From assembly GCA_027405735.1 (NCBI GenBank), contig JAPEHQ010000018.1:744001-808000 (forward strand): a stretch of DNA of 64,000 nucleotides. The letters run 5' to 3'. Of the stretch, positions 46,450 through 57,352 are shown piece by piece. The first letter of the stretch is position 1. The number at the start of each line of letters is the position of its first letter. The stretch is from Mucor racemosus (taxonomy: Eukaryota > Mucoromycota > Mucoromycetes > Mucorales > Mucoraceae). Under the pieces are notes generated by a model, which did not search any database, had not been told where the DNA came from, and saw only the letters and a program-made list of their open reading frames with translations. The position numbers and the translations under genes are program-made.

Positions 46450-47161
46450 ATTTATTAAAATAAAAAAAATATAAAAATAAAAGCAGTAGAAATATAATTA
46501 TAATCAGCTAAAGTTTTTATTACAAAAGATTTCTCAAGAGTTAAAATAATTGAAAAGTATGAGGGTATTTATAGTGATTTGGAGAACTTGGATACCATCA
46601 GACTTGAATGGGTGTATATTTAGTAATCTTCCAGTTTTGAGTACATTGTTATTGATTTGATATTTTAAGGGGTAAATTGTATAGAGCATTGACCATAAGG
46701 GATTGTATGTCAAGTGTGACAATATCGACCTTTTGGGAAATGGTTGTTTTTGTTTATTTCTGTTATATCTATTTTATGTAACCTTGATTTTTAAGGGGTA
46801 GTTTTTATATGCTTGAATCTTATTTATATTGATAGTGCAACTACGATATACAGATGAGTAGTTGACTAAATTGATATCTTTGTTTATTATCATTATTAAT
46901 TTGGATAGAATCCTGTTTTGATATATATGTCATTTGTGTAATTGATTGCGCCGTGATCAAGGGTGCTATCATCTACACGACATGTATGGTTCAAAAAGGG
47001 TATTTCATATTTTTAGCATGCGTTTGTTATTGTGTTCAATTGAAGCGTTTGTTTATTATCGTTGTTCACATTTCAAGTGGCATCATATTTTATGAGCGAC
47101 ACTTGAAATTTAGGTTGTTTTATTTTTATCAAGTGTTTTTAGTATGTAATTCCACTGCATT
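46450..47161 (+). repeat. inverted repeat R6, left arm
   Basis: Pairs with 48116-48785, roughly 90% or better by eye across about 660 bp. Landmarks: CCGTGATCAAGGGTGCTATC, GTGGCATCATATTTTATGAGCG, CATACAATCCCTTATGGTC (complement). Short ORFs within both arms translate similarly only because the DNA is duplicated. Confidence 0.82.
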
Positions 47162-48115
47162 CTAATTCAAATTATTAATGCAGTAATTTGATCTTCTTGG
47201 TTTTAAAGCTGATGGGAAAAGGGATCAGCAATTACTAATTCAGGTTATACAATTATCTATAATTGTTGTTTGTGATTTTAAATTATAGTTAAGTTTCTAT
47301 ATTTCATAGTCTTGGTTCTCACACCAGATTCATGTTATTCATTACTAATTCAATTTGATGTGTGAAAGACTGCCAGTAGTTCACATCAGCAGATATCAAT
47401 TATATAATCTCTACCAATGCGAAATAGTAATATGATATGTTGTATGAATCAATCAGTTTGACAATTATAATCAATGATGATAATAATAATAATAGGATCA
47501 AGTTTTTAAAGTAATGACAAAAAACTACCAACAGTATGCTAGTAAATTGTAATTTAATATACTATCGTTCAATATGACCGAATATTAATGAATCAGAAAA
47601 AATACAACTGGTAAATAAAAAAATGATACTCAATGTAATAAAACGAGGTCAAGATTGATAAAAGGTGCTTGTTGCATCCACAGATCTGGGTGCATTCATT
47701 GGTTAAGATTGCGACACAGTTTGATATGTTAAGTTCTACATTGCTGTGTATTATGTTATGAAGCTCCGTGTATGCAGGAATATGGAACTAGTGTGTGTCA
47801 CCTAGACTTGATTGGATATATGTATATACAGTATATAAATAGACTCATTTAAACAGGTCATATAATTAGAGAATATGAATATAAAAGAAGATGGTTCGAT
47901 CTTATAATAAAATTCTTTAATTTTAGTGTGCTCTTTCATTTTATAACAGTTTTCCTTTATTTTTATTAAATAATTTAGTACATATTTTAGCTTTGAGATT
48001 GATATAATCTCCTGGCGTAACAGTGCTTCATTGTGTGGTGAAAATCGCAACATTTTGAAGGATAGAAATTACAGGACCAAGACGTTGTGTTTGCCTCAGG
48101 ATTTTTAAAAGGGTT
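47162..48115. other. spacer of inverted repeat R6
   Basis: Contains blocks at 47515-47680 and 47995-48110 that match, inverted, the centre of the giant palindrome (16785-16930 and 16664-16775). No gene. Confidence 0.5.
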
Positions 48116-48785
48116 CTGCAGTGGAATTACATACTAAAAACACTTGATAACAGTAAAACAACCTAAATTCCAAGTGTCGCTCATAAAATATGATGCCACT
48201 TGAAATGTGAACAACAACAATAAACAAACGCTTCAATTGAACACAATAACAAACGCTTGCTAAAAATATGAAATACCTTTTTGAACCATACATGTCGTGC
48301 AGATGATAGCACCCTTGATCACGGCGCAATCAATTACACAAATGACATATATATCAAAACAGGATTCTATCCAAATCAATAATAATAATAAACAAAGATA
48401 TCAATTTAGTCAACTACTCATCTATAATATCGAAGTTGCACTATCAATATAAATAAGATTCAAGCATATAAAAACTACCCCTTAAAAATCAAGGTTACAT
48501 AAAATAAATATAACAGTAATAAACAAAACAATCATTTCCCAAAAGGTCGATATTGTCACACTTGACATACAATTCCTTATGGTCAATGCTCTACACAATT
48601 TACCCCTTAAAATATCAAATCAATAACAATGTACTCAAAACTAGAAGATTACTAAATATACATTCATTCAAGTCTGATGGTATCCAAGTTCTCCAAATTA
48701 CTGTAAATACCCTCATACTTTTTGAATTATTTAAATCTTCAGAAATCTTTTATAATAAAAACTTTAGCTGATTATAATTGTATTT
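48116..48785 (-). repeat. inverted repeat R6, right arm
   Basis: Partner of 46450-47161. It abuts repeat R2 copy 3. Confidence 0.82.
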
Positions 48786-50609
48786 ATATTTTTTTATTTT
48801 AGTAAACAACTTTGTTATTTGCTGCAATCTGATTTGAATGCAAATACAGTACCGAGGAACCATTTGTAAATACTTAAGTTGGTTCTGGTAAAGCATCGAA
48901 TAAATTGGCTTGGGACAAAGAGAATAAAAAGGCGGCAATAGGTTCCAGTGATGGCCATGTTTATGTTTACGTTTATGATATTGGAGAGGCAACACTAAAC
49001 CTCAATGTAATCACCTCTAACGCAATAATTATAGAGTAAAGCTATATCATCATCAAATTAATTATTACACGATATTAGCATGTATAAAGATTTACAGTAA
49101 TAAGCTTGAACCAAGTGGGTACAGCATCGTAAATTCTTGAAAAAGTTCTCATGTATTATAAAATCTCTTATTTTTAAGACTTACAAAGCTTATAAGCGGA
49201 ATATTAATTTCGAAAATTATTCTTGCTCAGATCATCAATTTTGACATTTTTTAATTTTTTTTTCTGATTTTGCAAATCTAGAGTTAATTATACTACCAAT
49301 TATGAAAACAAAAAATATACACATATACAACATTTAGCGCTCTATTTGTTCAATAAAAAATAACAAACGTTTTTATTACAAAATATTACATGAAAATCCT
49401 TTAATCAAAAAACCGTTTTTGGGACAAAATTACAAAGTTTCATTACTTAATATTCAATATTAAGCTTTTATAAAATGCGTATTAGCTATGGCTACATTTT
49501 TCTCTCACAATGTAGTATATTTAAACGTTGATTTCGATATCAAAATTTGATTTTTCTGTTTTTTGATCAAAATCATGAGTGTTGGTAAGGATAAAATGAG
49601 CCCCGAAAATGTCTGCTACAAAAACTGAATTTTCAGACTATACGTGGTTAAATATAAGAAAAGTAAAAAAAAAAATCGCATTTTCATTTGAAGCTTAGAT
49701 ATATACCATAATATAAGAGACTTAGCCGTTCGATCGTGTTATGCTCAATTATGGCGTCGCTCTAGGGGCTCGTTTTTGCAATTTTTTAATGAATATATGA
49801 TATGACAGACGGTTTTTCTAGTAGAAAATTTTATGTTTCTATTATAGTAACAGATATTGCTGCCTATTTTGCTTAGTTTACAGTTCAGGCGCTGTAATTC
49901 TGCTTTTACATTGGCTGAAATGTGCAATTTAGCAGGGTTTTGAATGCGTTAAATAATGTAAAGTCTTGAAAATCCTTTTATGCGTGTGTTGTTTCTCTCT
50001 TTTTGTTTTCATATTCCAAGGTTATATTCACCGTTTAATAAGGCATACCAGAAGACTATCAAGCTTGTATTGTTTTCTTGTATCTAAATACGCATTCTAA
50101 CATAAGGGACTAATGGTTTTAATATATGTAGCAGTGGTTATATTTAGAGACTGATATTTTCATTCAACCGCATTCTAAGATCAAATATCATTATTTACTA
50201 CTGTATTTTTGGACGTATTTCTTGATTACCAGATCAAATCGAAGACAATAATATTTATATATGCTCAATAAAAAGCTTAAACTGACTATAAACTCACGAA
50301 ATGTTCCAGAAAAGTGATAAAAGAATAATCTGATGTCTTGCCCAATAACCATAGTTCTGATCGTAACTATACTTGAAAATAAATCTTTTTACAGCTGACA
50401 ATCGTAAACCAAAATAGTAAGTTTAAAGAAGGTTAATTTGTTTAAATTTATGTGCGATAAACTAACATTTAAAGCCTTAGATTTGGCTTGCATATAGATT
50501 TAAGCAGTAAGTGTTGTTCGATTTTATACTCAAGCAAAAAACATTATTGCTGTAAACATTATAGCTATTATAAACATATTTACAAATGATAATAATTGTA
50601 AATATATTG
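48786..50609 (+). repeat. dispersed repeat R2, copy 3
   Basis: Same orientation as 18216-20020. Continues, after the family-3 LTR insertion, at 57353. Together with 57353-58049 it is a third copy of the palindrome arm and acts as outgroup for dating insertions. Confidence 0.85.
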
Positions 50610-50694
50610 TGTCGTATATTTTCAGGATCGATAAATAATACTTAAAAAAGAATACAATTAAAAAAGAATGAGTAATGAATCAGTTCTTTAACTG

Positions 50695-51004
50695 TGATTT
50701 ATCAGAATTACAACATTCGATATATAGAAGATCTCCGACAAATCTAGCAGATCTTATCTATCCAGTAACTGGTTCCTGTCACCCAGGAACTAACAATGAA
50801 ACATAACTTATAGCAATATTACCACTGAAACATAACATGTTATATCCATACACATTAATAATAATATCTATTGTCACATCTAATGGATCCCTGTCCATTA
50901 GATCTTATCACACAATCCCAATAACTATATAAACCCATATTTAATTCATTTTAATAAACGGTACTTTTTACGTTGATTTTAATTTATAAAGTCTCGATAA
51001 ATCA
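50695..51004 (+). repeat. 5' LTR of the gypsy element
   Basis: 310 bp, TGATTTATC...GATAAATCA (9-bp perfect inverted ends). TATATAAA at 50926-50933 is a likely promoter TATA. It differs from the 3' LTR at four positions by my reading, all transitions. Confidence 0.95.
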
Positions 51005-51036
51005 TTTTTTAAAATCTCATTTAATCGTTTATTATT

Positions 51037-53340
51037 ATGCCAAGAAATTCTACAAGATCCTCTTTTCCTGTTCCTGAAGGTGATGCCAATCCTATTGAAG
51101 TCGAGGTTATCGATGAGGCAACCATGCAAGAAGGTGAAATGTCTGGGTCTGGTACTGAGAAATCAACTCCTATGGATGTTGATTCTGATGAAGCATCTGC
51201 TAACAGCAAGCAGAGCAAGTCTTCATTTTCATCATCAGAAGATGAAAAGAACGATAGAAGTTCTTCGTTGAATATCAACAGTGACGAACGTTTGAAGTTG
51301 GTCAAAGTGATTGATCAACTAAAATTAGAAGTATTCCATGCTACAATGAAGGGAATAACTGGACAAGAAGGGTCTATAGAAGCCAGAACTTTGAGTGCTG
51401 CTACCAGAAAGCTTGAAATAGCGCAAAAAAGTTTTACATTATTGTTCCCGCAAGAAAATACGATGGTTCCAGCTGAAACACCATGTTTCCAATGGAAGGG
51501 ACACGTTTTCAACCGAAGAAAACCTATTTTTTTGAACATAGAAGATTGTTTGCACCATTTTGAAAGAGTTTTAGAAGCGCACAGACTTAGTGTGAACGAT
51601 AATTGGCAGCGTTTGGTCCCAGCTCGTCTCTCTACTGGTATGGCGAGATGGTATGCTACTCGTATGGAGAGCAAAGAATTTACCTCCTGGTCTGATTTTA
51701 AAATAGCAATTGTAAGCAAGTACGGTCGTAACCAAGCTGATATAAAGGAAGAAGCTAGAGAAAAATTAGAGAAAATTCTCTACAAGAAGACTGATTCATT
51801 TGAAGGTTTCATGGAAGAATTCCAAGAATTAAAAGTTGCAGCAGACATTAAAGACGAAGATTGCTTAATCAGATATCTGTTCAAAGCGTTACCTGAAGAA
51901 CTTGCAAAAGCTACCAAATTTTATCTCAATTTGAATACAGACAAACAAGAAGTCAATATCGATTTTATTATTCCAAAGGTAGTTGGAACTTATGAAGCAT
52001 TATTCAAAGAAAAGTGGGATAAAGAGATATCTCGAAGTTATTTAAATCATAGAAGCAACAACAATTATGGGAGCAATAGTCATCGCCATAGTACACAAAA
52101 GAAGTTTTTTGACAAGAAAAAACATAGCAATTTCAGCGACAACTTGTCATCTAAAGGAAAATCTCAAATCAAATGCAAGTATCATCCTGGCTTAACAAAT
52201 CACTCAGAAGAAGATTGCATTTTAGCTCCAGATGTAAAAAAGAGAATAGATAAAGCACAAAAGAGATTTGGAATGTCAGTAAAGATTTGCAATAGATGTA
52301 AAGTTCCCAACTACAAATATGGACACAAATGCAAAGCAGAAGATTTAGAGAAAGTTTTCAAAAATAAGCAAAAGAAAGCAATTGTACCAGTTGAAGTAGA
52401 AGTCAACGATGACGAGATGGATACAGATGACGAGAGTGAATCCAAGATGCATTTTGCTGCTCTTAGTATTGAAGACAAAAAAGATTGTAAGTTAGAAAAT
52501 AGTGATTTTTCACAACCACCTAAACATTTAATGAATAATAATTCACTAATTTTACCAATTACTTTAGAAAGTAAAAAGTGCATTGTAAAAACATATTTCT
52601 TGTTAGATACAGGCGCATCATTTAGTAGTATTTCACCAGCTTTAGCTGTTAAATTAGAAGTTGAAGTTAATAATAAAAATAATTTTGGTATAATTAAAAC
52701 TTGTCAGAAAGATAATGTAGTGAAAAGAATGGGTTGTACAGATGAGAAAATTAAACTTACTTATAATTCAAGGGTTTGCAATGTCAACTTAGAAGTATTT
52801 GATATATTTAATGGTTTACATGTAATAATTGGAATGGATTTGATTACTCAATTTGGTATCACTATTTCCAATTTAGCAATGGATTGGGATGACGATAATA
52901 ATTATGAAATTCCATGTATTGATCCTAATCCTTATACCCCTAATAATCAACCTTTCGGTACTGAAAGTGAACGTAACCGATTATTTGCAGAAGTAAATCC
53001 TTTATTAGAAGCAAACAAACAAATTGATCCAAAGGCACATTGCACATTACCAGGAAGTACATTGCGATTACATGTACAAAAGGATCATGAACACAAGATG
53101 TATAGGGCACAATGGCCATTAGAAGAAAAGGTAAAACCTATTGTAAAAGCACAAATTACTAAGTGGTTAGAAAATGGTGTAATAGAAAGAGCACCACCAG
53201 GAAACCCATATAATTCTCCACTTTTTCCTGTGCGAAAGAAGAATGCACAAGGCGAATATAGTGGTGATAGTCGTATAGTGATGGATTGTCGTTTAATCAA
53301 TGCTGCACTAGATCCAGCTAAATCTGACCGTTTTCCATAG
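51037..53340 (+). CDS. gypsy Gag-protease and start of RT, ends at internal stop
   Basis: 767 codons. Acidic Ser-rich N-terminus (1-90), Gag region (about 90-340, including SWSDFKIAIVSKYG and FMEEFQELK), a basic linker with Cys/His-rich segments (CKYHPGLTNHSEEDC, CNRCKVPNYKYGHKC) that replace a standard CCHC knuckle, an aspartic protease with LLDTGASFSSISP (nt 52594-52635), and the first RT blocks (ITKWLENGVIERAPPGNPYN, RIVMDCRLIN). A TAG at 53338-53340 ends the frame inside RT, and the same frame stays open immediately after it. ATG at 51037 is 33 bp after the LTR. Confidence 0.93.
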   Translation: MPRNSTRSSFPVPEGDANPIEVEVIDEATMQEGEMSGSGTEKSTPMDVDSDEASANSKQSKSSFSSSEDEKNDRSSSLNINSDERLKLVKVIDQLKLEVFHATMKGITGQEGSIEARTLSAATRKLEIAQKSFTLLFPQENTMVPAETPCFQWKGHVFNRRKPIFLNIEDCLHHFERVLEAHRLSVNDNWQRLVPARLSTGMARWYATRMESKEFTSWSDFKIAIVSKYGRNQADIKEEAREKLEKILYKKTDSFEGFMEEFQELKVAADIKDEDCLIRYLFKALPEELAKATKFYLNLNTDKQEVNIDFIIPKVVGTYEALFKEKWDKEISRSYLNHRSNNNYGSNSHRHSTQKKFFDKKKHSNFSDNLSSKGKSQIKCKYHPGLTNHSEEDCILAPDVKKRIDKAQKRFGMSVKICNRCKVPNYKYGHKCKAEDLEKVFKNKQKKAIVPVEVEVNDDEMDTDDESESKMHFAALSIEDKKDCKLENSDFSQPPKHLMNNNSLILPITLESKKCIVKTYFLLDTGASFSSISPALAVKLEVEVNNKNNFGIIKTCQKDNVVKRMGCTDEKIKLTYNSRVCNVNLEVFDIFNGLHVIIGMDLITQFGITISNLAMDWDDDNNYEIPCIDPNPYTPNNQPFGTESERNRLFAEVNPLLEANKQIDPKAHCTLPGSTLRLHVQKDHEHKMYRAQWPLEEKVKPIVKAQITKWLENGVIERAPPGNPYNSPLFPVRKKNAQGEYSGDSRIVMDCRLINAALDPAKSDRFP

Positions 53341-56109
53341 CCATTAATCTCAGAGTTGCACAGAAAAATGTCTAAGCATTCTATATATACTGTCATTGAT
53401 CTTTCTCAGTGTTTCCATTCTTTTGCCATACATTTCAGCTCAAGAAAATTCTTATCCTTTACTGATCCAACGACAGGACTTCAATACCAATATGCCAAAG
53501 CCCCTATGGGATTAACTCCGCTCTCATCATTTGTGCAACGTCAACTTACAAATTTATTCTCCGACATGAATGCTGTAACTACCAACTTTATAGATGATAT
53601 CACGGTACATACAGAAGCAGACATGGAAACGCATATAAAATACGTCAAAATAGTCATTGAACGTCTTACCGAAGCTAATTTAACCATTAATGCTGCTAAA
53701 ACTCATTTAGCACAGAAGAGCATTAATATTTTGGGATTTTGCCTATCAGAAAAAGGTTTAGCCCTAGACCAACGAAAAGTTAGTAATATTTTAGATTGGA
53801 ACCCTATCGTTGCAAATAGTAGAGAACTTGCTTCGCGATTAGGATTAATTAATTTCTTTCGTGCACATTTACCATGTTTATCCACTTTGACTGCACCGTT
53901 AGATAGTATAAAAAATGCACCAGATATTAGCAAAGTCTGGAAAGATGAACATACTATTGCAATGAAAAAAATACAGCAGTTATTAGTCAATGCTCCTGTT
54001 TTATCAGCACCTGATATGAGACATGATATGTATTTAGTTACAGATAGTTCAGCATATGGCATCGGTGCATGTTTATATCAAGTAAAGAAGAAACGTGTTT
54101 ATTATTTAGGTTTTATAGCACGAAAACTTACTAGTTGCGAAATGCGTTGGGGCAGTACCAAGCGCGAATTATTAGCAGTCGTTTATGCCTTTAAGAAATA
54201 CCGACAATGGCTTTGGGGTAAAAAATTTCATTTGTTTGTAGATAACAAAGGACTTTTATATTTACATTCCCAAGAAAAATTAACCAGAATGATAGAAAAC
54301 TTCTATGAAACTATTTTTGAATTAGACTTTGATATCACCTTTTGTGCCGGAATACACAATATTCTAGCCGATAGACTTTCTCGCATTTTTGAACATGGTA
54401 CCAAAAAGCTAGAGGGGGGTGATGGTATGGCTAGAAGAGCTACAATAGTACAAAAAAGAACTAGAGATAATAACAGTTTAGATAGTAGTAATAAGAAGGT
54501 CAAATTAGTAACGGAAACCTTATTAGAAGAAAAAGAAGATATTGTTGACGTACATAGAAACGTTATTGATGATAATAAAACAGATGTTGCTACAAAAGAA
54601 ACAGTTGTTACTACAGATGAAACAATTTCTAATGGGAAAGATGCAAATGATTTAGAAGCAAAGAAATCTCCAGATACAGATTTATTTATTTATGCATCAC
54701 ATTTAGATATTTATGAACAACCAAAAGATGAAAGTGAGAAACAAACTTTATTAGAAAAAGCACACTTTCTTGGGCATTTTGGTGTTACAGCTATGGAGCA
54801 AGTGATCCATGAAGAATATCAGATGCATTGGAAAGGTTTACGCAAAGATATAGAATACTATGTCAAGAATTGTAGTAAATGTAGAGTATTCAATTTAGGT
54901 AAACACGTTTACCATCCACCTAAAAGTATTATTCCAAATGCAGTATTTGATCATATAGTTATGGATCTAGGTACATTTGACGTTACTACCCCAAGAGGAA
55001 ATAATTATATGATGGTTGTTATGGATTTGTTTTCAAGATTTATTATTTTAAGAGCTATACCAGATAAATTAGCTACTACAATCGCAAAAGAATTAGTATC
55101 AATATGGTCGTTGTTTGGCTATAGTAAAGTCATAACCCATGATAACGGAAAAGAATTTTCCAATAAATTATTAGAAGCTATAGCACTACATGCTGGTGTA
55201 GAACAAGCAGTTTCATTACCATTTAATCCTTTAGGAAATTCTAATGCGGAATCTGCAGTAAAATCAGCTAAGGGAATCATAATTAAGATGTTAGAAGGAA
55301 GAGCTGAAAATTGGGATCTGTATTTAGATGGAACAGCATATTGTTTAAATTTACATAAATCAAGATTGCATGGTATGATGCCATTTGTTGTAGTTTTTGC
55401 AAGATTACCCAATGAGTTAACAGATTACTCTAAAATAAAAGCAGTTCTCCCTGAGCAGGAAATAGATGTTAAAGCATTAAAAGATAAAATCAAATTAGTT
55501 GATAAAATTTTAGTACCTGTAATTAAAGAGCAGATTGTTAAAACTAAAGAAGCAGATAATGCATATTTTAGAAAAAGACATAAGATATTAGAAAACCCTT
55601 TTCCAATAGGATCTTCAGTTATGATAAAGAATGTAGAGAAAAATAAAAAGACTGATCCAAATTATGAAGGACCATATAGTGTTTATGGTTATACCAAGAA
55701 TGGTAGTTATATACTACAAGATAAAGCAGAAGCATTTTTATCGCGAGATATACCTACATCTCATATTAAATTGATCAGTGAAAATGGTATTAGACCAGAA
55801 GAAAATAATCACATTTTTGAGATCCAAGCTATTCTTAATCATAGAGGAGAAGAACCAAATCATGAATATTTAGTCAGATGGAAAGGTTATGATTCATCAT
55901 ATGATTCATGGGAACCTCCAGCTATGTTTGATTCTAAAGAAGTAATAGAAACATATTGGTCCAGACGCAATGCAGGGCAATCTAATAGTAAGAGCAAAGG
56001 CAAAAAGAATGCTAAGCCAAAATCAGTAAACAAACGAAAAGTTGAATCTCGACAAGAAAGATCAATTAGAAGAAAGGCACGCTTATTAGCTGCTACTACA
56101 AGAAAATAG
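53341..56109 (+). CDS. gypsy RT-RNase H-integrase-chromodomain, downstream of the stop
   Basis: Continues in the frame of the preceding ORF. RT catalytic box NFIDDITVH (about 53600-53626); RNase H with YLVTDSSAYGIGA, TKRELLAVVYAF and LFVDNKG; integrase zinc region H-x3-H...C-x2-C (HFLGH to CSKC, about 54763-54880); catalytic core with MDLGTFDV, THDNGKEF and NSNAESAVKSAKG; C-terminal chromodomain (about 55815-55965: IFEIQAILNHRG...YLVRWKGYDSSYDSWEPP). All catalytic residues seem present, so the only clear lesion is the stop. The first ATG in this stretch is at 53368; independent translation is not implied. A basic tail follows the chromodomain. Confidence 0.93.
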   Translation, partial: PLISELHRKMSKHSIYTVIDLSQCFHSFAIHFSSRKFLSFTDPTTGLQYQYAKAPMGLTPLSSFVQRQLTNLFSDMNAVTTNFIDDITVHTEADMETHIKYVKIVIERLTEANLTINAAKTHLAQKSINILGFCLSEKGLALDQRKVSNILDWNPIVANSRELASRLGLINFFRAHLPCLSTLTAPLDSIKNAPDISKVWKDEHTIAMKKIQQLLVNAPVLSAPDMRHDMYLVTDSSAYGIGACLYQVKKKRVYYLGFIARKLTSCEMRWGSTKRELLAVVYAFKKYRQWLWGKKFHLFVDNKGLLYLHSQEKLTRMIENFYETIFELDFDITFCAGIHNILADRLSRIFEHGTKKLEGGDGMARRATIVQKRTRDNNSLDSSNKKVKLVTETLLEEKEDIVDVHRNVIDDNKTDVATKETVVTTDETISNGKDANDLEAKKSPDTDLFIYASHLDIYEQPKDESEKQTLLEKAHFLGHFGVTAMEQVIHEEYQMHWKGLRKDIEYYVKNCSKCRVFNLGKHVYHPPKSIIPNAVFDHIVMDLGTFDVTTPRGNNYMMVVMDLFSRFIILRAIPDKLATTIAKELVSIWSLFGYSKVITHDNGKEFSNKLLEAIALHAGVEQAVSLPFNPLGNSNAESAVKSAKGIIIKMLEGRAENWDLYLDGTAYCLNLHKSRLHGMMPFVVVFARLPNELTDYSKIKAVLPEQEIDVKALKDKIKLVDKILVPVIKEQIVKTKEADNAYFRKRHKILENPFPIGSSVMIKNVEKNKKTDPNYEGPYSVYGYTKNGSYILQDKAEAFLSRDIPTSHIKLISENGIRPEENNHIFEIQAILNHRGEEPNHEYLVRWKGYDSSYDSWEPPAMFDSKEVIETYWSRRNAGQSNSKSKGKKNAKPKSVNKRKVESRQERSIRRKARLLAATTRK

Positions 56110-56398
56110 ATTGATAAAAAAGATTCTGCCTTTTTCCTTGCAAACTGTATTTCATTTTTCCTACAAGGTTTTTGAATGCACAGAGGTTTTTTACAGGCGA
56201 ATATTTATCAAGCAAATTATTTTATACTATATTAGAGTATTATACCACGCAAATTAGCAAGTTATCTTATATCAGAATATATTATCAACAAGACTTTTAT
56301 TATTTTTTCTTTTTTTTCACGGTTTATCAACAAGACGAGACAACAAGCATATTGTAATTCATTATTTACCACGTACTTCTTACGCTGATGAGGGGTAA

Positions 56399-56708
56399 TG
56401 ATCTATCAGAATTACAACATTCGATATATAGAAGATCTCCGACAAATCTAGCAGATCTTATCTATCCAGTAACTGGTTCCTGTCACCCAGGAACTAACAA
56501 TGAAACATAACTTATAGCAATATTACCACTGAAACATAACATGTTATATTCATACACATTAATAATAATATCTATTGTCACATCTAATGGATCCCTGTCC
56601 ATTAGATCTTATCACACAATTCCAATAACTATATAAACCCATATTTAATTCATTCTAATAAACGGTACTTTTTACGTTGATTTTAATTTATAAAGTCTCG
56701 ATAAATCA
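56399..56708 (+). repeat. 3' LTR of the gypsy element
   Basis: 310 bp, TGATCTATC...GATAAATCA. About 98.7% identical to the 5' LTR by manual comparison. Confidence 0.95.
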
Positions 56709-57054
56709 AACTGTATAATAAAAAAAAGATATCGTTTATCTAGATATAAAAGTATGGCCTCTTATATTGATTTGACATTGAGATCCTGGGATGTAATTTA
56801 AGGCACTATTAAACTATTAGATCTGTTTGATAGTAATCTATGGATTAAAATGGATCAATCATAATTTAACCGTTCTTGCAGAACTTGTGAGTTGTCTTGT
56901 TTCAATGCTGCGCTAATTATGCTTGGATGTTAATTTGATAGTTACTTGATTGATTAACCGCTGGGAAAAAATAATATGGTGTCATAATTGAGGTCCAAGC
57001 GTCCTTGGTAATTACTGGATTAAACTTGGTACGCTAGGAGTCTCTTATATCCGA

Positions 57055-57239
57055 TGTTTTACCAAAACTAATAAGAATTAGACAATAGTAAAAGGTGTAG
57101 TTTTATTCAATATAGAGGATGAGATCATATATAGAAGAGGTTACCAAGTGATACAACAGCTATTAATAGTGTAACAATAAAAATATCCTGATACTGTAAT
57201 ACGACTACTGTAGCGCTATATCTATATTCTGATATAACA
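57055..57239 (+). repeat. solo LTR family 2, copy 2
   Basis: 185 bp, TGTTTTACCAAA...GATATAACA, TSD TCCGA at 57050-57054 and 57240-57244. The empty site is in the family-3 LTR at about 42396-42412. Confidence 0.92.
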
Positions 57240-57352
57240 TCCGATATCAAGGCTTGCACTTCAATACATGTCGTAGTCAATAGATTGTAAGATGTATTGA
57301 TATTGTAGAAGGTGATAACGTATGATACTAGTAGGTGGAATACAGCATATTG

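Larger units (their letters stand above)
50695..56708 (+). mobile_element. Ty3/gypsy chromovirus-type LTR retrotransposon
   Basis: 6,014 bp with two 310-bp LTRs and TSD AACTG (50690-50694 and 56709-56713). One reading frame encodes Gag, protease, reverse transcriptase, RNase H, integrase and a C-terminal chromodomain, broken by a single stop codon. The 32-bp leader after the 5' LTR has no obvious tRNA-complementary TGG site. A purine tract GATGAGGGGTAA precedes the 3' LTR. Domain order (RT before IN) defines Ty3/gypsy; the chromodomain defines the chromovirus branch. Confidence 0.97.
50610..57347 (+). repeat. LTR family 3, copy 3, interrupted
   Basis: Begins TGTCGTATATT and ends GAATACAGCA, with TSD TATTG at 50605-50609 and 57348-57352; the uninterrupted site is in the right palindrome arm near 19985. 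Removing the gypsy element, the family-2 LTR and their TSDs leaves 529 bp, close to the 539-bp copy at 41961. Confidence 0.88.

Noticed and set aside
51021..54503. Minus-strand ORFs inside the gypsy element
   Set aside because: Antisense shadows of the Gag-Pol frame.
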